Source: an uncultured Porphyromonadaceae bacterium
GTDB taxonomy: Bacteria; Bacteroidota; Bacteroidia; Bacteroidales; Muribaculaceae
Direction: 5' to 3'
Assembly (NCBI GenBank): GCA_947174235.1
Contig: CAMWID010000005.1
Coordinates: forward strand, 1 to 64,000
DNA length: 64,000 nt
The position numbers and the translations under genes were made by a program. The notes below the pieces were generated by a model that saw nothing but the letters and a program-made list of their open reading frames with translations, did not search any database and was not told the DNA's origin. This document shows, piece after piece, positions 9,665-19,132 of this stretch (position 1 is its first letter; each line of letters starts with the position of its first letter).

Positions 9665-10618
9665 TCAGTCAAGGAATCTTGCAGTTATACCGCCATAAAA
9701 ATCTATCCTTCGGTCTCGTAGGAAAGGCCACCAATGGCGTACATTTTCCGTTCGAAGTTTGTTTATTTCAACAATAAATTCTTCCGGAGTGTTGTCGGAT
9801 GCAATGGTGAGGATTTCACCTTGCGGACCTGCTATGAAGCTTGATCCCCAAAAATCGATCCCGGATGTCTGTCCAGAGAGGTCTTCTTCAAATCCGCAGC
9901 GGTTTACACTGATGACGGGAATTCCATTGGCTACCGCATGGCTTCTTTGAATTGTGATCCAGGCATCGCGTTGACGTTTCTTTTCATCGGGGGTATCATC
10001 CGGGTTCCATCCTATGGCAGTTGGGTATATAAGCATTTCAGCACCTTTCATAGCCATCAGTCGTGCAGCCTCAGGATACCATTGATCCCAACATACAAGC
10101 ACTCCAAGCCGACCGATGGATGTGTCGATCGGCTCAAAACCAAGATCTCCCGGAGTGAAATAAAACTTTTCGTAGAAACCGGGGTCGTCAGGGATATGCA
10201 TTTTGCGATATTTCCCGGCGATTGAACCATCTGCATCGAATACTACAGCAGTGTTGTGGTATAGCCCCGGCGCACGTCTTTCGAAGGCACTTGTGACGAG
10301 AACCACATTATTTTCAGCGGCTGCATCAGAATAAAAATTCGCGAAATCCTCAAGGCGTGTAGCGAATCTGAAATTATCCACATCTTCGCATTGGCAGAAG
10401 TAAAGAGAGTCATGGAGTTCGGAGAGTACTATCAGTTGGGCTCCGTCAGCCGCGAGGCTTTCTATTGCGGCGAGATTGCGTCTGCGGTTTGCATTTACAT
10501 CAGAAGTGAATGAATGTTGTACAACCCCAACCTTTATGGAACCGTCATGATTGAGAGAGGTATCCTGGTTTTTTCCTATGTTGTCTTCCTCTACAGGGAT
10601 ATTATAATTGTCTATCAT
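9665..10618 (-). CDS. aguB: N-carbamoylputrescine amidase (carbon-nitrogen hydrolase)
   Basis: Nitrilase-fold motifs (LSELHDSLYF, KYRKMHIPDDPGFYEKFYFTPGD, VCWDQWYPEAARLMA); next to aguA. Start taken at MIDNYNIP. Confidence 0.88.
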   Translation of the reverse strand: MIDNYNIPVEEDNIGKNQDTSLNHDGSIKVGVVQHSFTSDVNANRRRNLAAIESLAADGAQLIVLSELHDSLYFCQCEDVDNFRFATRLEDFANFYSDAAAENNVVLVTSAFERRAPGLYHNTAVVFDADGSIAGKYRKMHIPDDPGFYEKFYFTPGDLGFEPIDTSIGRLGVLVCWDQWYPEAARLMAMKGAEMLIYPTAIGWNPDDTPDEKKRQRDAWITIQRSHAVANGIPVISVNRCGFEEDLSGQTSGIDFWGSSFIAGPQGEILTIASDNTPEEFIVEINKLRTENVRHWWPFLRDRRIDFYGGITARFLD

Positions 10619-11651
10619 AAATTTCAGGATTAAAAATGTTGTGAGGAATCTGCATTGTGGCACAATGCAGCGATCCGTGTTGTTTTATCAGTGTAGTGCA
10701 ATCAACACCCACGATTTTGTGGTCCGGGAATGCTATTTTGATAGTCTGCATGGCAAGCATGTCGTTTGCTGGCTGCTTGTATGTAGGCACAAAAATAACA
10801 TTATCTGTAATAAGATAGTTTGCGTACGTCGCGGGCAATCTGCATCCGTCTTCATCATAGATGGGATCCGGAAGGGGAAGTTCTATGAGATTGAACGGTT
10901 CGCCCTCGGCATTTCTGAACAGCGTGAGCTGCGCACGCATTTTGAGCAGTTCTTCAAACTGAGAGTCGTCAATGTTGCGGCATCCGGTGAACATAATTAT
11001 GTTTCCGGGAGCCATACGTGCGAGGGTGTCGATGTGGGAATCGGTGTCATCACCCTCAAGCGCGCCATGATCAAGAAACAACACATGGTCAGCTCCAAGC
11101 CGGTGTTGAAGTTGAACCTCTACCTCTTTCTTTGAAAGACCTCCGTTTCTGTTGGGCGAGCACAGGCATCTCGTCGTTGTGAGTATCGTCCCTTCTCCGT
11201 CCGTTTCGACAGATCCCCCTTCCAGAACAAAATCACGTTCATTGCGATATGTGCGTGGGAGCAGGACAGAGGTATTTGACAAATTCAGATTGGCAAGATT
11301 GTCTTTGTCGGAAGCAAACTTCAGCCCCCAGCCGTTGAAGCCGAAATCAAGAGCCCGCAGACGATCATTCTTTATTATAGAAATAGGTCCGTAATCACGT
11401 GTCCAGGTATCATTATATTCACATTCAATGAATGTGACAAGATTCAAGTCACAATTTTCAAGTGCTTTTTCCGCTTCGCTGCGGTCATGACATAGCAATA
11501 CGACCTTCACTTTCTCGTCAGTGAAAGCACGTATTATTCTTGCGTATTGGTCCCGGGCGTCATCAATGATATATTCCCAGTCGGTATGTTTTGTTGGGAA
11601 AGCCATAAGGATTGCATCCTGAGGCGCCCATTCCGGAAGAAATGTTCTCAT
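10602..11651 (-). CDS. aguA: Agmatine deiminase
   Basis: Peptidyl-arginine deiminase/AguA signatures (WTRDYGPI, LEGGSVETDGEGTILTTTRC, HGSLHCATMQIP). Confidence 0.92.
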   Translation of the reverse strand: MRTFLPEWAPQDAILMAFPTKHTDWEYIIDDARDQYARIIRAFTDEKVKVVLLCHDRSEAEKALENCDLNLVTFIECEYNDTWTRDYGPISIIKNDRLRALDFGFNGWGLKFASDKDNLANLNLSNTSVLLPRTYRNERDFVLEGGSVETDGEGTILTTTRCLCSPNRNGGLSKKEVEVQLQHRLGADHVLFLDHGALEGDDTDSHIDTLARMAPGNIIMFTGCRNIDDSQFEELLKMRAQLTLFRNAEGEPFNLIELPLPDPIYDEDGCRLPATYANYLITDNVIFVPTYKQPANDMLAMQTIKIAFPDHKIVGVDCTTLIKQHGSLHCATMQIPHNIFNPEIYDRQL

Positions 11652-11803
11652 TTTTCGTGTTTATTTGTTCAGACAACTTCCATACCATTATATAAGTATG
11701 CGGGGAGAATGTGCAAATTTAGATAATAATTGCGTCACTCCCATAATTGAGATATATATTTTTCAAATAATTTACTAATTTTGTGGTATAAAAAGTATAT
11801 GAA

Positions 11804-12364
11804 ATGAAAACAGCAGCCCAAAAACATGACACTGAGAAGGAGTTTGCCGCGATGACAGCTCTTTGTAAAGAGATATTTGTGAAAAAAATGGCGGATTATG
11901 GCACATCTTGGAGAGTGATGCGTCCCTCAAGCCTTACAGACCAGATTTATATAAAAGCCCGGCGCATACGTTCGATAGAAGAAAAGGGAGAGGGGGCTGC
12001 ATTGGTAGATGAGGGTATCGAACCTGAGTTTGTCGGCATTGTCAATTATTGTGCCATCGCGCTTATTCAACTTGCATTGGGTCCCGGAGAGTATATAAGC
12101 CAACAGAAGGCTACAGAGTTATATGATAAAGCCATAGCAGACTCCACGGCGCTCATGCTGAATAAGAATCATGATTATGACGAGGCGTGGCGCCACATGC
12201 GTGTGTCAAGTTTTACAGATATAATACTGCAAAAATTATTACGCACCCGGGAAATTGAAGATCATGGAGGCAAGACATTGATCAGCGAGGGAGTGGATGC
12301 CAACTATATGGATATGATAAACTATGCCCTTTTCGCACTTATAAAACTTCATTATGAAGACTGA
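11804..12364 (+). CDS. DUF1599 domain-containing protein
   Basis: Duplicated KMADYGTSWRVMRPSSLTDQIYIKARRIRSIE / KNHDYDEAWRHMRVSSFTDIILQKLLRTREIE. Confidence 0.85.
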   Translation: MKTAAQKHDTEKEFAAMTALCKEIFVKKMADYGTSWRVMRPSSLTDQIYIKARRIRSIEEKGEGAALVDEGIEPEFVGIVNYCAIALIQLALGPGEYISQQKATELYDKAIADSTALMLNKNHDYDEAWRHMRVSSFTDIILQKLLRTREIEDHGGKTLISEGVDANYMDMINYALFALIKLHYED

Positions 12365-13700
12365 AGACGTAAGATATGTCTCCCCTGTGACATGGGTCTT
12401 AAGGATCGTCATAGGAGGTGTATTTATATTTTCCGGATTTGTCAAGGCGATAGATCCCTGGGGAACACTATACAAATTCAATGACTATTTGGGTGTGATG
12501 TCATTGTCATTATGGCCCAATCTTGTGCTCGTGGGAGTTTTTGGATTGTGCGCTTTGGAGTTTGTCACGGGTCTGTTTTTGCTTACAGGAAGTTTCCGCA
12601 GGTCAGGTGCTGTTCTGGCGGCATTGATAATGACTTTTATGTTGCCGTTGACACTTTGGATAGCTATAGACAATCCTGTAGATGATTGTGGTTGTTTCGG
12701 AGATGCCGTCATAATATCCAATTGGGCTACATTTTGGAAAAATGTAGCGCTCAGCGCAGGAATTATATGGCTGCTCCTATTCAATAGATTGAGTTATTGC
12801 CTGATTACTCCGGCGCTGCAATGGATAGCATTGGTGACGTCAGGAGTTTTCATATTAGTGGTCGAACTGTTAGGCTATCATGCCCAGCCTTTGCTTGATT
12901 TTCGTCCTTATAAAATCGGGGAAAGACTTATTGAATCTGAAACGATAGCGGACAATTCTCCCCGCTTTGTCTTCATATATGAAAGGAATGGCATCCGGAA
13001 AGAGTTCGGAGAGAATGATGAATTGCCGGAGGAGAAAGATGGCTGGGAATTTATAGACAGAAAAGAATTGACTACTGATACGGATCATTCTGATACTGTA
13101 AAGCAAGAGGATTCAAAAAATCTAAGGATATGGAGCAAAGACGGGGAAGATGACGAGACCGGAGATGCGATATTGAGCGATGGGAAGGAGTTTGTTGTAA
13201 TGATGCCGGATCTTGATCAGGTTTCCCCCGCGACAACCTGGAAGCTTAATTCTCTCTATGAATGGTCATTGAAGAATGATATATATATGATAGCGGTTGT
13301 TTCGGGTTCCACCGATGAGATCTCTGCCTGGGAAGATCTCTCAATGGCGAGTTATCCTATCTACACAGCAGATGACACGCAGATAAAAGAGGTGGTCAGA
13401 GGGAATCCGGGTGTCGTATATCTTGAAAACGGCATTGTTATTTGGAAAAATACGTTGAATGCCATAAATATAGATGATTTCCTACAGCCGGGAGCAGAAT
13501 ATGACGCACGTGATTTTTCTTATGACAGTGTGAAGATACTCAGAAATATCTGTTATATATATATATCAGTGATTGCCGTGCTTATAGTATTGTCGTTCAC
13601 ACCCCGTCTTCATCATCTATACACCCCAAGAAGAAGAAAGATCAGTGATGGAGTAGAAAAGGATGCCGGACAACCGAGTGTCAATGACGATCAGAAATAG
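12354..13700 (+). CDS. DoxX-like membrane protein (BT_3928 family)
   Basis: RIVIGGVFIFSGFVKAIDPWGTLYKFNDYL...CGCFGDAVIISNWATFWKN; overlaps the upstream DUF1599 gene. Confidence 0.82.
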   Translation: MKTEDVRYVSPVTWVLRIVIGGVFIFSGFVKAIDPWGTLYKFNDYLGVMSLSLWPNLVLVGVFGLCALEFVTGLFLLTGSFRRSGAVLAALIMTFMLPLTLWIAIDNPVDDCGCFGDAVIISNWATFWKNVALSAGIIWLLLFNRLSYCLITPALQWIALVTSGVFILVVELLGYHAQPLLDFRPYKIGERLIESETIADNSPRFVFIYERNGIRKEFGENDELPEEKDGWEFIDRKELTTDTDHSDTVKQEDSKNLRIWSKDGEDDETGDAILSDGKEFVVMMPDLDQVSPATTWKLNSLYEWSLKNDIYMIAVVSGSTDEISAWEDLSMASYPIYTADDTQIKEVVRGNPGVVYLENGIVIWKNTLNAINIDDFLQPGAEYDARDFSYDSVKILRNICYIYISVIAVLIVLSFTPRLHHLYTPRRRKISDGVEKDAGQPSVNDDQK

Positions 13701-13720
13701 AAAAATAGAATAGGACGGGT

Positions 13721-14194
13721 TTATTCATGATGATAAGGTTCTCCACGCAAAATCGTCATTGCCCTGTATGTCTGTTCGGTGAAAAATAGACGTATCATCT
13801 CATGTGTGAATGTCATTTTTGATAGAGACAGTTTGGAATCAGCTCTTTTATAGACATTTTTAGAAAAACCATACGGACCTCCTACAACAAATACCCCTCG
13901 TTTTCGGCCACAAGCCAAAAGTTTCTGGAGGAATCCGGCAAATTCTACAGATGAAAGTTCAGAACCATGCTCGTCAAGAAGTATACATTGATCTGCCGCT
14001 GAAAGATAGTTTAGAATCAGCTCTCCTTCTTTCTCTTTTTGAGCTTCGGGCGTCATGGATCTGGTTCCTTTTATATCCGGCAAAGATTCGATTTTGTAAG
14101 GTATGTAATGTTTCAGACGTTTTGAAAATTCTTCAATACCGGTCCGGATGTAGGATTGCGAGGTTTTACCTACTGTTAAAAGTACTATTTCCAT
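13721..14194 (-). CDS. rlmH: 23S rRNA (pseudouridine1915-N3)-methyltransferase RlmH
   Basis: 157 aa; LDEHGSELSSVEFA, FVVGGPYGF, LSLSKMTFTHEMIRLFFTEQTYRAMTILRGEPYHHE. Confidence 0.95.
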   Translation of the reverse strand: MEIVLLTVGKTSQSYIRTGIEEFSKRLKHYIPYKIESLPDIKGTRSMTPEAQKEKEGELILNYLSAADQCILLDEHGSELSSVEFAGFLQKLLACGRKRGVFVVGGPYGFSKNVYKRADSKLSLSKMTFTHEMIRLFFTEQTYRAMTILRGEPYHHE

Positions 14195-14203
14195 AAAATT
14201 TTA

Positions 14204-14211
14204 TAACTTTG
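14204..14211 (+). promoter_or_regulatory. Candidate -7 box TAACTTTG for nadC
   Basis: TAnnTTTG match 24 nt upstream of the preferred nadC ATG. Confidence 0.5.
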
Positions 14212-14234
14212 TGCAAAATTACAAAAAAACAACA

Positions 14235-15083
14235 ATGGAAACAAAAGAGGAACTCATTAATCAATTGCTTGATCTCGCTTTCGCAGAGGATATAGGAGAC
14301 GGTGACCATACCACATTATCAACTATTCCGGCGGACGCCATGGGTCGTTCCAGACTGATAATAAAGGAAAGTGGCATTCTGGCAGGTGTGAAGGAAGCTG
14401 AAAAGGTGCTGCATAAAGTAGATCCTTCGATAAAGATGGATGTTATGATCGAAGACGGAGCGATGGTCAATCCCGGAGACATAGCATTCACGGCTGAAGG
14501 CCCTGTCAGGTCTTTACTCATTGCCGAGAGGACTATGCTGAATATCATGCAGCGAATGAGCGGCGTTGCAACCATGACACGAAAGTATCAGAATGAATTG
14601 GAAGGATTGCACACCAGAGTGCTTGATACCCGCAAGACAACACCGGGAATGCGCATAATGGAGAAAGAGGCGGTCAAGATAGGTGGCGGCACTAATCATC
14701 GTATAGGTCTTTTTGATATGATTCTGATCAAGGACAATCATATAGATTTTGCCGGAGGTATTGAAAAAGCGATCATGCGGGCTAAAGAATATTGCAAAGA
14801 ACATGGCAAGGATCTTAAGATCGAAGTTGAAGTCAGATCTCTTGAGGATATACGCAGGGTCATGGCAATAGGAGGTGTTGACCGCATAATGTTTGACAAT
14901 TTCTCACCGGAACTGACAAAAGAGGCGGTGTCGCTGGTTAACGGTACAATGGAAACCGAGTCTTCCGGAGGGATCACGATAAACAATCTGCGTCAATATG
15001 GAGAGGCAGGTGTGGATTTTATATCCGTCGGTGCGTTGACACACAGTGTAAAAGGTCTTGATATGTCGTTCAAGGCATATTGA
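14235..15083 (+). CDS. nadC: Nicotinate-nucleotide pyrophosphorylase (carboxylating)
   Basis: EDIGDGDHTTLSTIP, RVLDTRKTTPGMRIMEKEAVKIGGGTNHRIGLFDMILIKDNH. ATG at 14235 preferred over the GTG at 14211. Confidence 0.95.
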   Translation: METKEELINQLLDLAFAEDIGDGDHTTLSTIPADAMGRSRLIIKESGILAGVKEAEKVLHKVDPSIKMDVMIEDGAMVNPGDIAFTAEGPVRSLLIAERTMLNIMQRMSGVATMTRKYQNELEGLHTRVLDTRKTTPGMRIMEKEAVKIGGGTNHRIGLFDMILIKDNHIDFAGGIEKAIMRAKEYCKEHGKDLKIEVEVRSLEDIRRVMAIGGVDRIMFDNFSPELTKEAVSLVNGTMETESSGGITINNLRQYGEAGVDFISVGALTHSVKGLDMSFKAY

Positions 15084-15099
15084 CAGGACAAGATCTGAT

Positions 15100-15480
15100 A
15101 TGGGCAGAGAAAACAAACTGCGGGACCAGGCATTCGGCAAATTCGCCGAGGATAAGGCCACAGAATATTATATCTCCAGAGGCTATGCAATTAGGGAGCG
15201 TAACTGGAGATGTCATAGGATTGAAATTGATATAATCGCACAGACAGGAAACGTCATGGTTTTTGTGGAAGTCAAGGCCCGTAGCGGCAAAGACATGGGA
15301 GCGGCGGAATCAGTGACTCTTTCAAAAATGAAAAGTATGACAAGGGGTGCCGATATCTATCTCAAGTCTCAGAAAGGCGATTATGAATATCGTTACGACA
15401 TTTTTGCTTTGACCGGAGATTTTGAAGAATATACGACCGAAGTCATAGAAGATGCGTTTGTGTCTCCATTGTTGCGTTGA
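15100..15480 (+). CDS. YraN family protein (UPF0102, endonuclease-like fold)
   Basis: GKFAEDKATEYYISRGYAIRERNWR...EIDIIAQTGNVMVFVEVKAR. Start taken at MGRENKL. Confidence 0.88.
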   Translation: MGRENKLRDQAFGKFAEDKATEYYISRGYAIRERNWRCHRIEIDIIAQTGNVMVFVEVKARSGKDMGAAESVTLSKMKSMTRGADIYLKSQKGDYEYRYDIFALTGDFEEYTTEVIEDAFVSPLLR

Positions 15481-15501
15481 TTTGCTCATACATGTACTGT
15501 T

Positions 15502-15553
15502 TGAAATAAAAGATCGTGCCACTTAAGCTTAAGTGGCACGATCTTTTATTTCA
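15502..15553. terminator. Perfect 52-bp palindrome, bidirectional terminator
   Basis: TGAAATAAAAGATCGTGCCACTTAAG|CTTAAGTGGCACGATCTTTTATTTCA, 26-bp arms with no spacer. Confidence 0.88.
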
Positions 15554-15573
15554 TTGGTGTGTTGCAGAACAAA

Positions 15574-17406
15574 TCAGATGTTCTCGCTTTCCACAGGGGT
15601 CTCTACAGGACGTGATTCAGAAGATGTGTGTTCTTTGATGAAGAACACACAAAGCGATCCTATTATTATGAAGATACCTGCTATCGTCATCATCATGTAT
15701 TCAGGAGCGAGTTCGCCGGGGTTGCTTAGCATTGACAGGATCCAGCCTCCGGCAAGGGCAGCTATGATCTGAGGCAGACAGATTGTGCAATTAAACAATC
15801 CGAGATACGCACCGATGTTGCCACCTTTGAGGGAATTTGTCAGGATTGTAAATGGCCATGCAAGCATTGCCGCCCAACCGCATCCTATAAGTAGGAATGC
15901 GAAGAAAAGAAGATATTGATTTGTCAGGAATGACATCATGATAAAACCGATACCGGCAAGAAGAAGGCTAAGAGAGTAGGATACTTTCTTGCTTCTGAAT
16001 TTAGGAAGGAGCACAGCCCAAACCACGGAACCCAAAGCCTGGATGGCGTAAAGAAGACCTACCCAATTGCCGGCGTCGTTATATTGTGGTGTGGCGGAGT
16101 TGAGTACGGTTTTCGTTTCATAACTGCAATTTGCGGCGTTTTCGATTTCATGAGAGGAGGCGTCTTCGATTGAAATGGCTCCTGTCGCATCGTGAGCTAC
16201 AATAGCGGCTCCGGTAAGTTTGAAGGAGCCTTGCAGACGGGAAAGATAATCCGTGATCTGAACGTCAGAACAATTTTCAATGTTCCTGCCGTCAGCGGAT
16301 ATTGATGTCACTCCGGAAAGGGTGTGTCCAAATATCGCTTTCGCTATTCCGTTTTCATCATTTAATATGTGATGATCTTTTACAATTGTGTCATTCCCGT
16401 TGATTATGATCTGTGAAGCAGGATAGAACACTCCACCTGCGGTCACTCCTTCAGCAAGGGCTTGTCCGTGGCTGACGATAAGGACGGAATCGTTTATAAG
16501 AAGGTTTTTGGCTTCATATAAATTTTTGCCGTCTCTGATTCCGGTCACACTTTCTGTTGTCGGTGTGTCGAACGCCTTGAATGCCACTGTATTTGTGGCG
16601 TATGTCCATAAAAAGAGGAAAGCGAACCAGCAAAAGAATTGAACAAGACCGACAGACCAGAATGTGGCAGGAGCGTTCTTTAAGAGAGATATGATACCGG
16701 TGCTTTGTTTTGATTCGTTTTGACTTGATGTATCACCTCCATTGTATTCATTATATACGTGTGGTGGCCATTCTTTGATTTTAAAAAGGGAATAGATCAC
16801 ACAGACAAGTAAAATCGCCGCTCCGATATAGAACGACCATATCACGGTAGGAGGCACAACTCCGGAGGGAGCCGTGTTACGCATTCCTATCCAACCGAGA
16901 CAAATGGGAAATATGAATCCGACCACCGATCCGGCATTGCAGAGAAAACTTTGAATAGAGTAGGCAAGACCTTTTTGTTTCTCGTTGACCATATCCCCCA
17001 CCAGCATCTTGAATGGCTGCATTGCCATATTGATGGATGTGTCAAGCAACATCAGGGCTATAAGTCCGAAAAGGATGGCACTCGCTACAGTGAACTGGAA
17101 GCTTCCGGCATTAGGAAGAAGGCACATCACAACTACTGCGATGGTCGCGCCAAGAATCAGATAAGGTAGACGTCGACCGAATCTGTTCCAGGTTCGGTCG
17201 CTCATCATTCCTACGATGGGCTGGACAAGGAGCCCCATAAGAGGCGGGAGAATCCAGAAATAACTTAAATCGTGGGGATCCGCCCCGATGGTAGTGAAAA
17301 TTCGGGACACGTTGGCGCTTTGAAGCGCATAGGCAATCTGGACTCCGAAGAATCCGAAACTCAGGTTCCATAGTTTCCAGAAGCCTAAATCCGGTTTAGT
17401 TTTCAT
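15574..17406 (-). CDS. MFS transporter (SLC45/GPH-like sugar transporter) with a large insertion
   Basis: LSFGFFGVQIAYALQSANVSRIF, GMMSDRTWNRFGRRLPYLILGA; ~160-aa non-TM segment between two TM blocks. Confidence 0.82.
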   Translation of the reverse strand: MKTKPDLGFWKLWNLSFGFFGVQIAYALQSANVSRIFTTIGADPHDLSYFWILPPLMGLLVQPIVGMMSDRTWNRFGRRLPYLILGATIAVVVMCLLPNAGSFQFTVASAILFGLIALMLLDTSINMAMQPFKMLVGDMVNEKQKGLAYSIQSFLCNAGSVVGFIFPICLGWIGMRNTAPSGVVPPTVIWSFYIGAAILLVCVIYSLFKIKEWPPHVYNEYNGGDTSSQNESKQSTGIISLLKNAPATFWSVGLVQFFCWFAFLFLWTYATNTVAFKAFDTPTTESVTGIRDGKNLYEAKNLLINDSVLIVSHGQALAEGVTAGGVFYPASQIIINGNDTIVKDHHILNDENGIAKAIFGHTLSGVTSISADGRNIENCSDVQITDYLSRLQGSFKLTGAAIVAHDATGAISIEDASSHEIENAANCSYETKTVLNSATPQYNDAGNWVGLLYAIQALGSVVWAVLLPKFRSKKVSYSLSLLLAGIGFIMMSFLTNQYLLFFAFLLIGCGWAAMLAWPFTILTNSLKGGNIGAYLGLFNCTICLPQIIAALAGGWILSMLSNPGELAPEYMMMTIAGIFIIIGSLCVFFIKEHTSSESRPVETPVESENI

Positions 17407-17428
17407 TTAGGTATTATTTATGTTTAAT

Positions 17429-18277
17429 TTATTCAGACTTGATCTGAGAGTATAGCCATGCGATCTCCTGATCCCAGATTTCTTCATCGGGAGTCTCAAG
17501 AATCATAGGTATTCCGTCCAGTCTCGGATCATTTACAAGGCGAGAGAAAAATTGATTTCCCATAGTGCCTTGTCCGATACTTGCATGGCGGTCAATTCTT
17601 GAGCCGAGTTCGCGCTTGTCGTCATTCAGGTGCATCCCCTTGAGGTAGTGTCTGCCGATTATACTGTCAAACATGTTCCATGTCTCGTCATATCCTTGCG
17701 GAGAAGCGAGATCATATCCCGCTGAGTATGCATGGCATGTGTCGATGCATACTCCTATTCGTGATTTATCTTCCACCCGGTCAATGATATGGGCGAGCTG
17801 CTCGAAAGAATGTCCGATATTCGATCCTTGTCCTGCCACATTTTCCAAGACGGCAGTCACTCCGGATGTTTTTTCCAATGTGATATTTATGGATTCAGCG
17901 ATACGGTCAAGACAGGCGTCTTCAGTCAGTTCGTTGAGATGACTTCCGGGATGAAAATTGAGCAATGTCAGTCCAAGGGTCATGCAACGGTTCATTTCGT
18001 CAAGAAACGATTTCCTTGACATGGCGAGTTTTTTCTCGTCAGGAGACCCGAGGTTTATAAGGAAATTGTCGTGAGGAAGTATTACGTCAGGAGTGTAGCC
18101 ATAGAGGATGCATTTTTCTTTAAATTTTGCGGCTTCTATGTCAGAAATGTCTTTAGAAACCCATCTGTTGCTACTTCCAGTGAATAGCGCGAACGCTTTT
18201 GCCCCGATAGCGTGTGCCCTTTCCGGAGCGTTTGCCACGCCTCCCGCCACGCTTACGTGAGCGCCGATATATTTCAT
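17429..18277 (-). CDS. nfo: Deoxyribonuclease IV (AP endonuclease)
   Basis: GAHVSVAGGVANAPERAHAIGAKAFALFT, VCIDTCHAYSAGYD, HLNDDKRELGSRIDRHASIGQG. Confidence 0.95.
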   Translation of the reverse strand: MKYIGAHVSVAGGVANAPERAHAIGAKAFALFTGSSNRWVSKDISDIEAAKFKEKCILYGYTPDVILPHDNFLINLGSPDEKKLAMSRKSFLDEMNRCMTLGLTLLNFHPGSHLNELTEDACLDRIAESINITLEKTSGVTAVLENVAGQGSNIGHSFEQLAHIIDRVEDKSRIGVCIDTCHAYSAGYDLASPQGYDETWNMFDSIIGRHYLKGMHLNDDKRELGSRIDRHASIGQGTMGNQFFSRLVNDPRLDGIPMILETPDEEIWDQEIAWLYSQIKSE

Positions 18278-18347
18278 GTTAAGAATTTATTTCAAGTTAA
18301 TGGAACAAAATTAGCGAAAATACCTAACATTTCCAAAAAAATAGCAG

Positions 18348-18355
18348 TAACTTTG
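18348..18355 (+). promoter_or_regulatory. Candidate -7 box TAACTTTG upstream of the TrmH-family gene
   Basis: TAnnTTTG match 19 nt upstream of the ATG. Confidence 0.5.
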
Positions 18356-18374
18356 CTATAGAAAAGCATATTAT

Positions 18375-19127
18375 ATGGAGATATCTAAAACAAAAGCCGC
18401 TTTATATGCATCTTTGTCATCTAAAAAGATGAGAAACAGGCATGGTTTGTTTCTTGTAGAAGGGGAGAAGTGTGTGATTGACACGTTAGGTGCGTTTGAC
18501 CTTGTCAACCTGGTATCCTCTCACGGCTGGATAGAAGATCATCCTGATATCGCGTCGCGTTATGAGTATTGTCTTCTTGAGGCCTCAGATTCTGTCTTGT
18601 CTAAAATCTCGGCACTTTCCACTCCGTCCGAGATCATTGCGGTGTTCAGGATTCCTGAAGAAGAGACCATGCCGGATCTGTCAGACCGTCTTGTCCTTGC
18701 TCTTGACGGTATTCAGGATCCGGGAAATCTTGGAACTATTATTAGAACTGCGGATTGGTTTGGTGTGAATGTGATATTGGCGTCTCATGATACGGTTGAT
18801 CTTTACAATCCCAAAACCGTACAGTCTACTATGGGATCCTTAAAAAGGGTCAAGGTTTACTATACATCCTTACCTGATGTAGTAAGACGGTATCCTGATA
18901 TGCCTGTCTACGGCACATTGTTGGATGGTGAGAATATATTCAGGACTTCTCTTTCGGATACGGGAATCATAGTGATGGGGAATGAGGGTAAAGGAATTTC
19001 TTCCGAAATGAAGGAGACAATTACTTGCCCGCTGCTTATTCCTCCATATAATGACAAGTCTCATGGCGAATCTCTTAACGTGGCTATAGCCACAGCCATT
19101 ACACTGTCTGTATTTAGAAACCACTGA
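18375..19127 (+). CDS. TrmH/SpoU family RNA methyltransferase
   Basis: LDGIQDPGNLGTIIRTADWFGV, IVMGNEGKGIS, IPPYNDKSHGESLNVAIATAI. Confidence 0.93.
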   Translation: MEISKTKAALYASLSSKKMRNRHGLFLVEGEKCVIDTLGAFDLVNLVSSHGWIEDHPDIASRYEYCLLEASDSVLSKISALSTPSEIIAVFRIPEEETMPDLSDRLVLALDGIQDPGNLGTIIRTADWFGVNVILASHDTVDLYNPKTVQSTMGSLKRVKVYYTSLPDVVRRYPDMPVYGTLLDGENIFRTSLSDTGIIVMGNEGKGISSEMKETITCPLLIPPYNDKSHGESLNVAIATAITLSVFRNH

Positions 19128-19132
19128 GAATT

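Noticed and set aside
10608-11135. 175-aa plus-strand ORF
   Set aside because: Antisense to agmatine deiminase, which has unmistakable motifs; Cys/Val-rich shadow translation with no domain.
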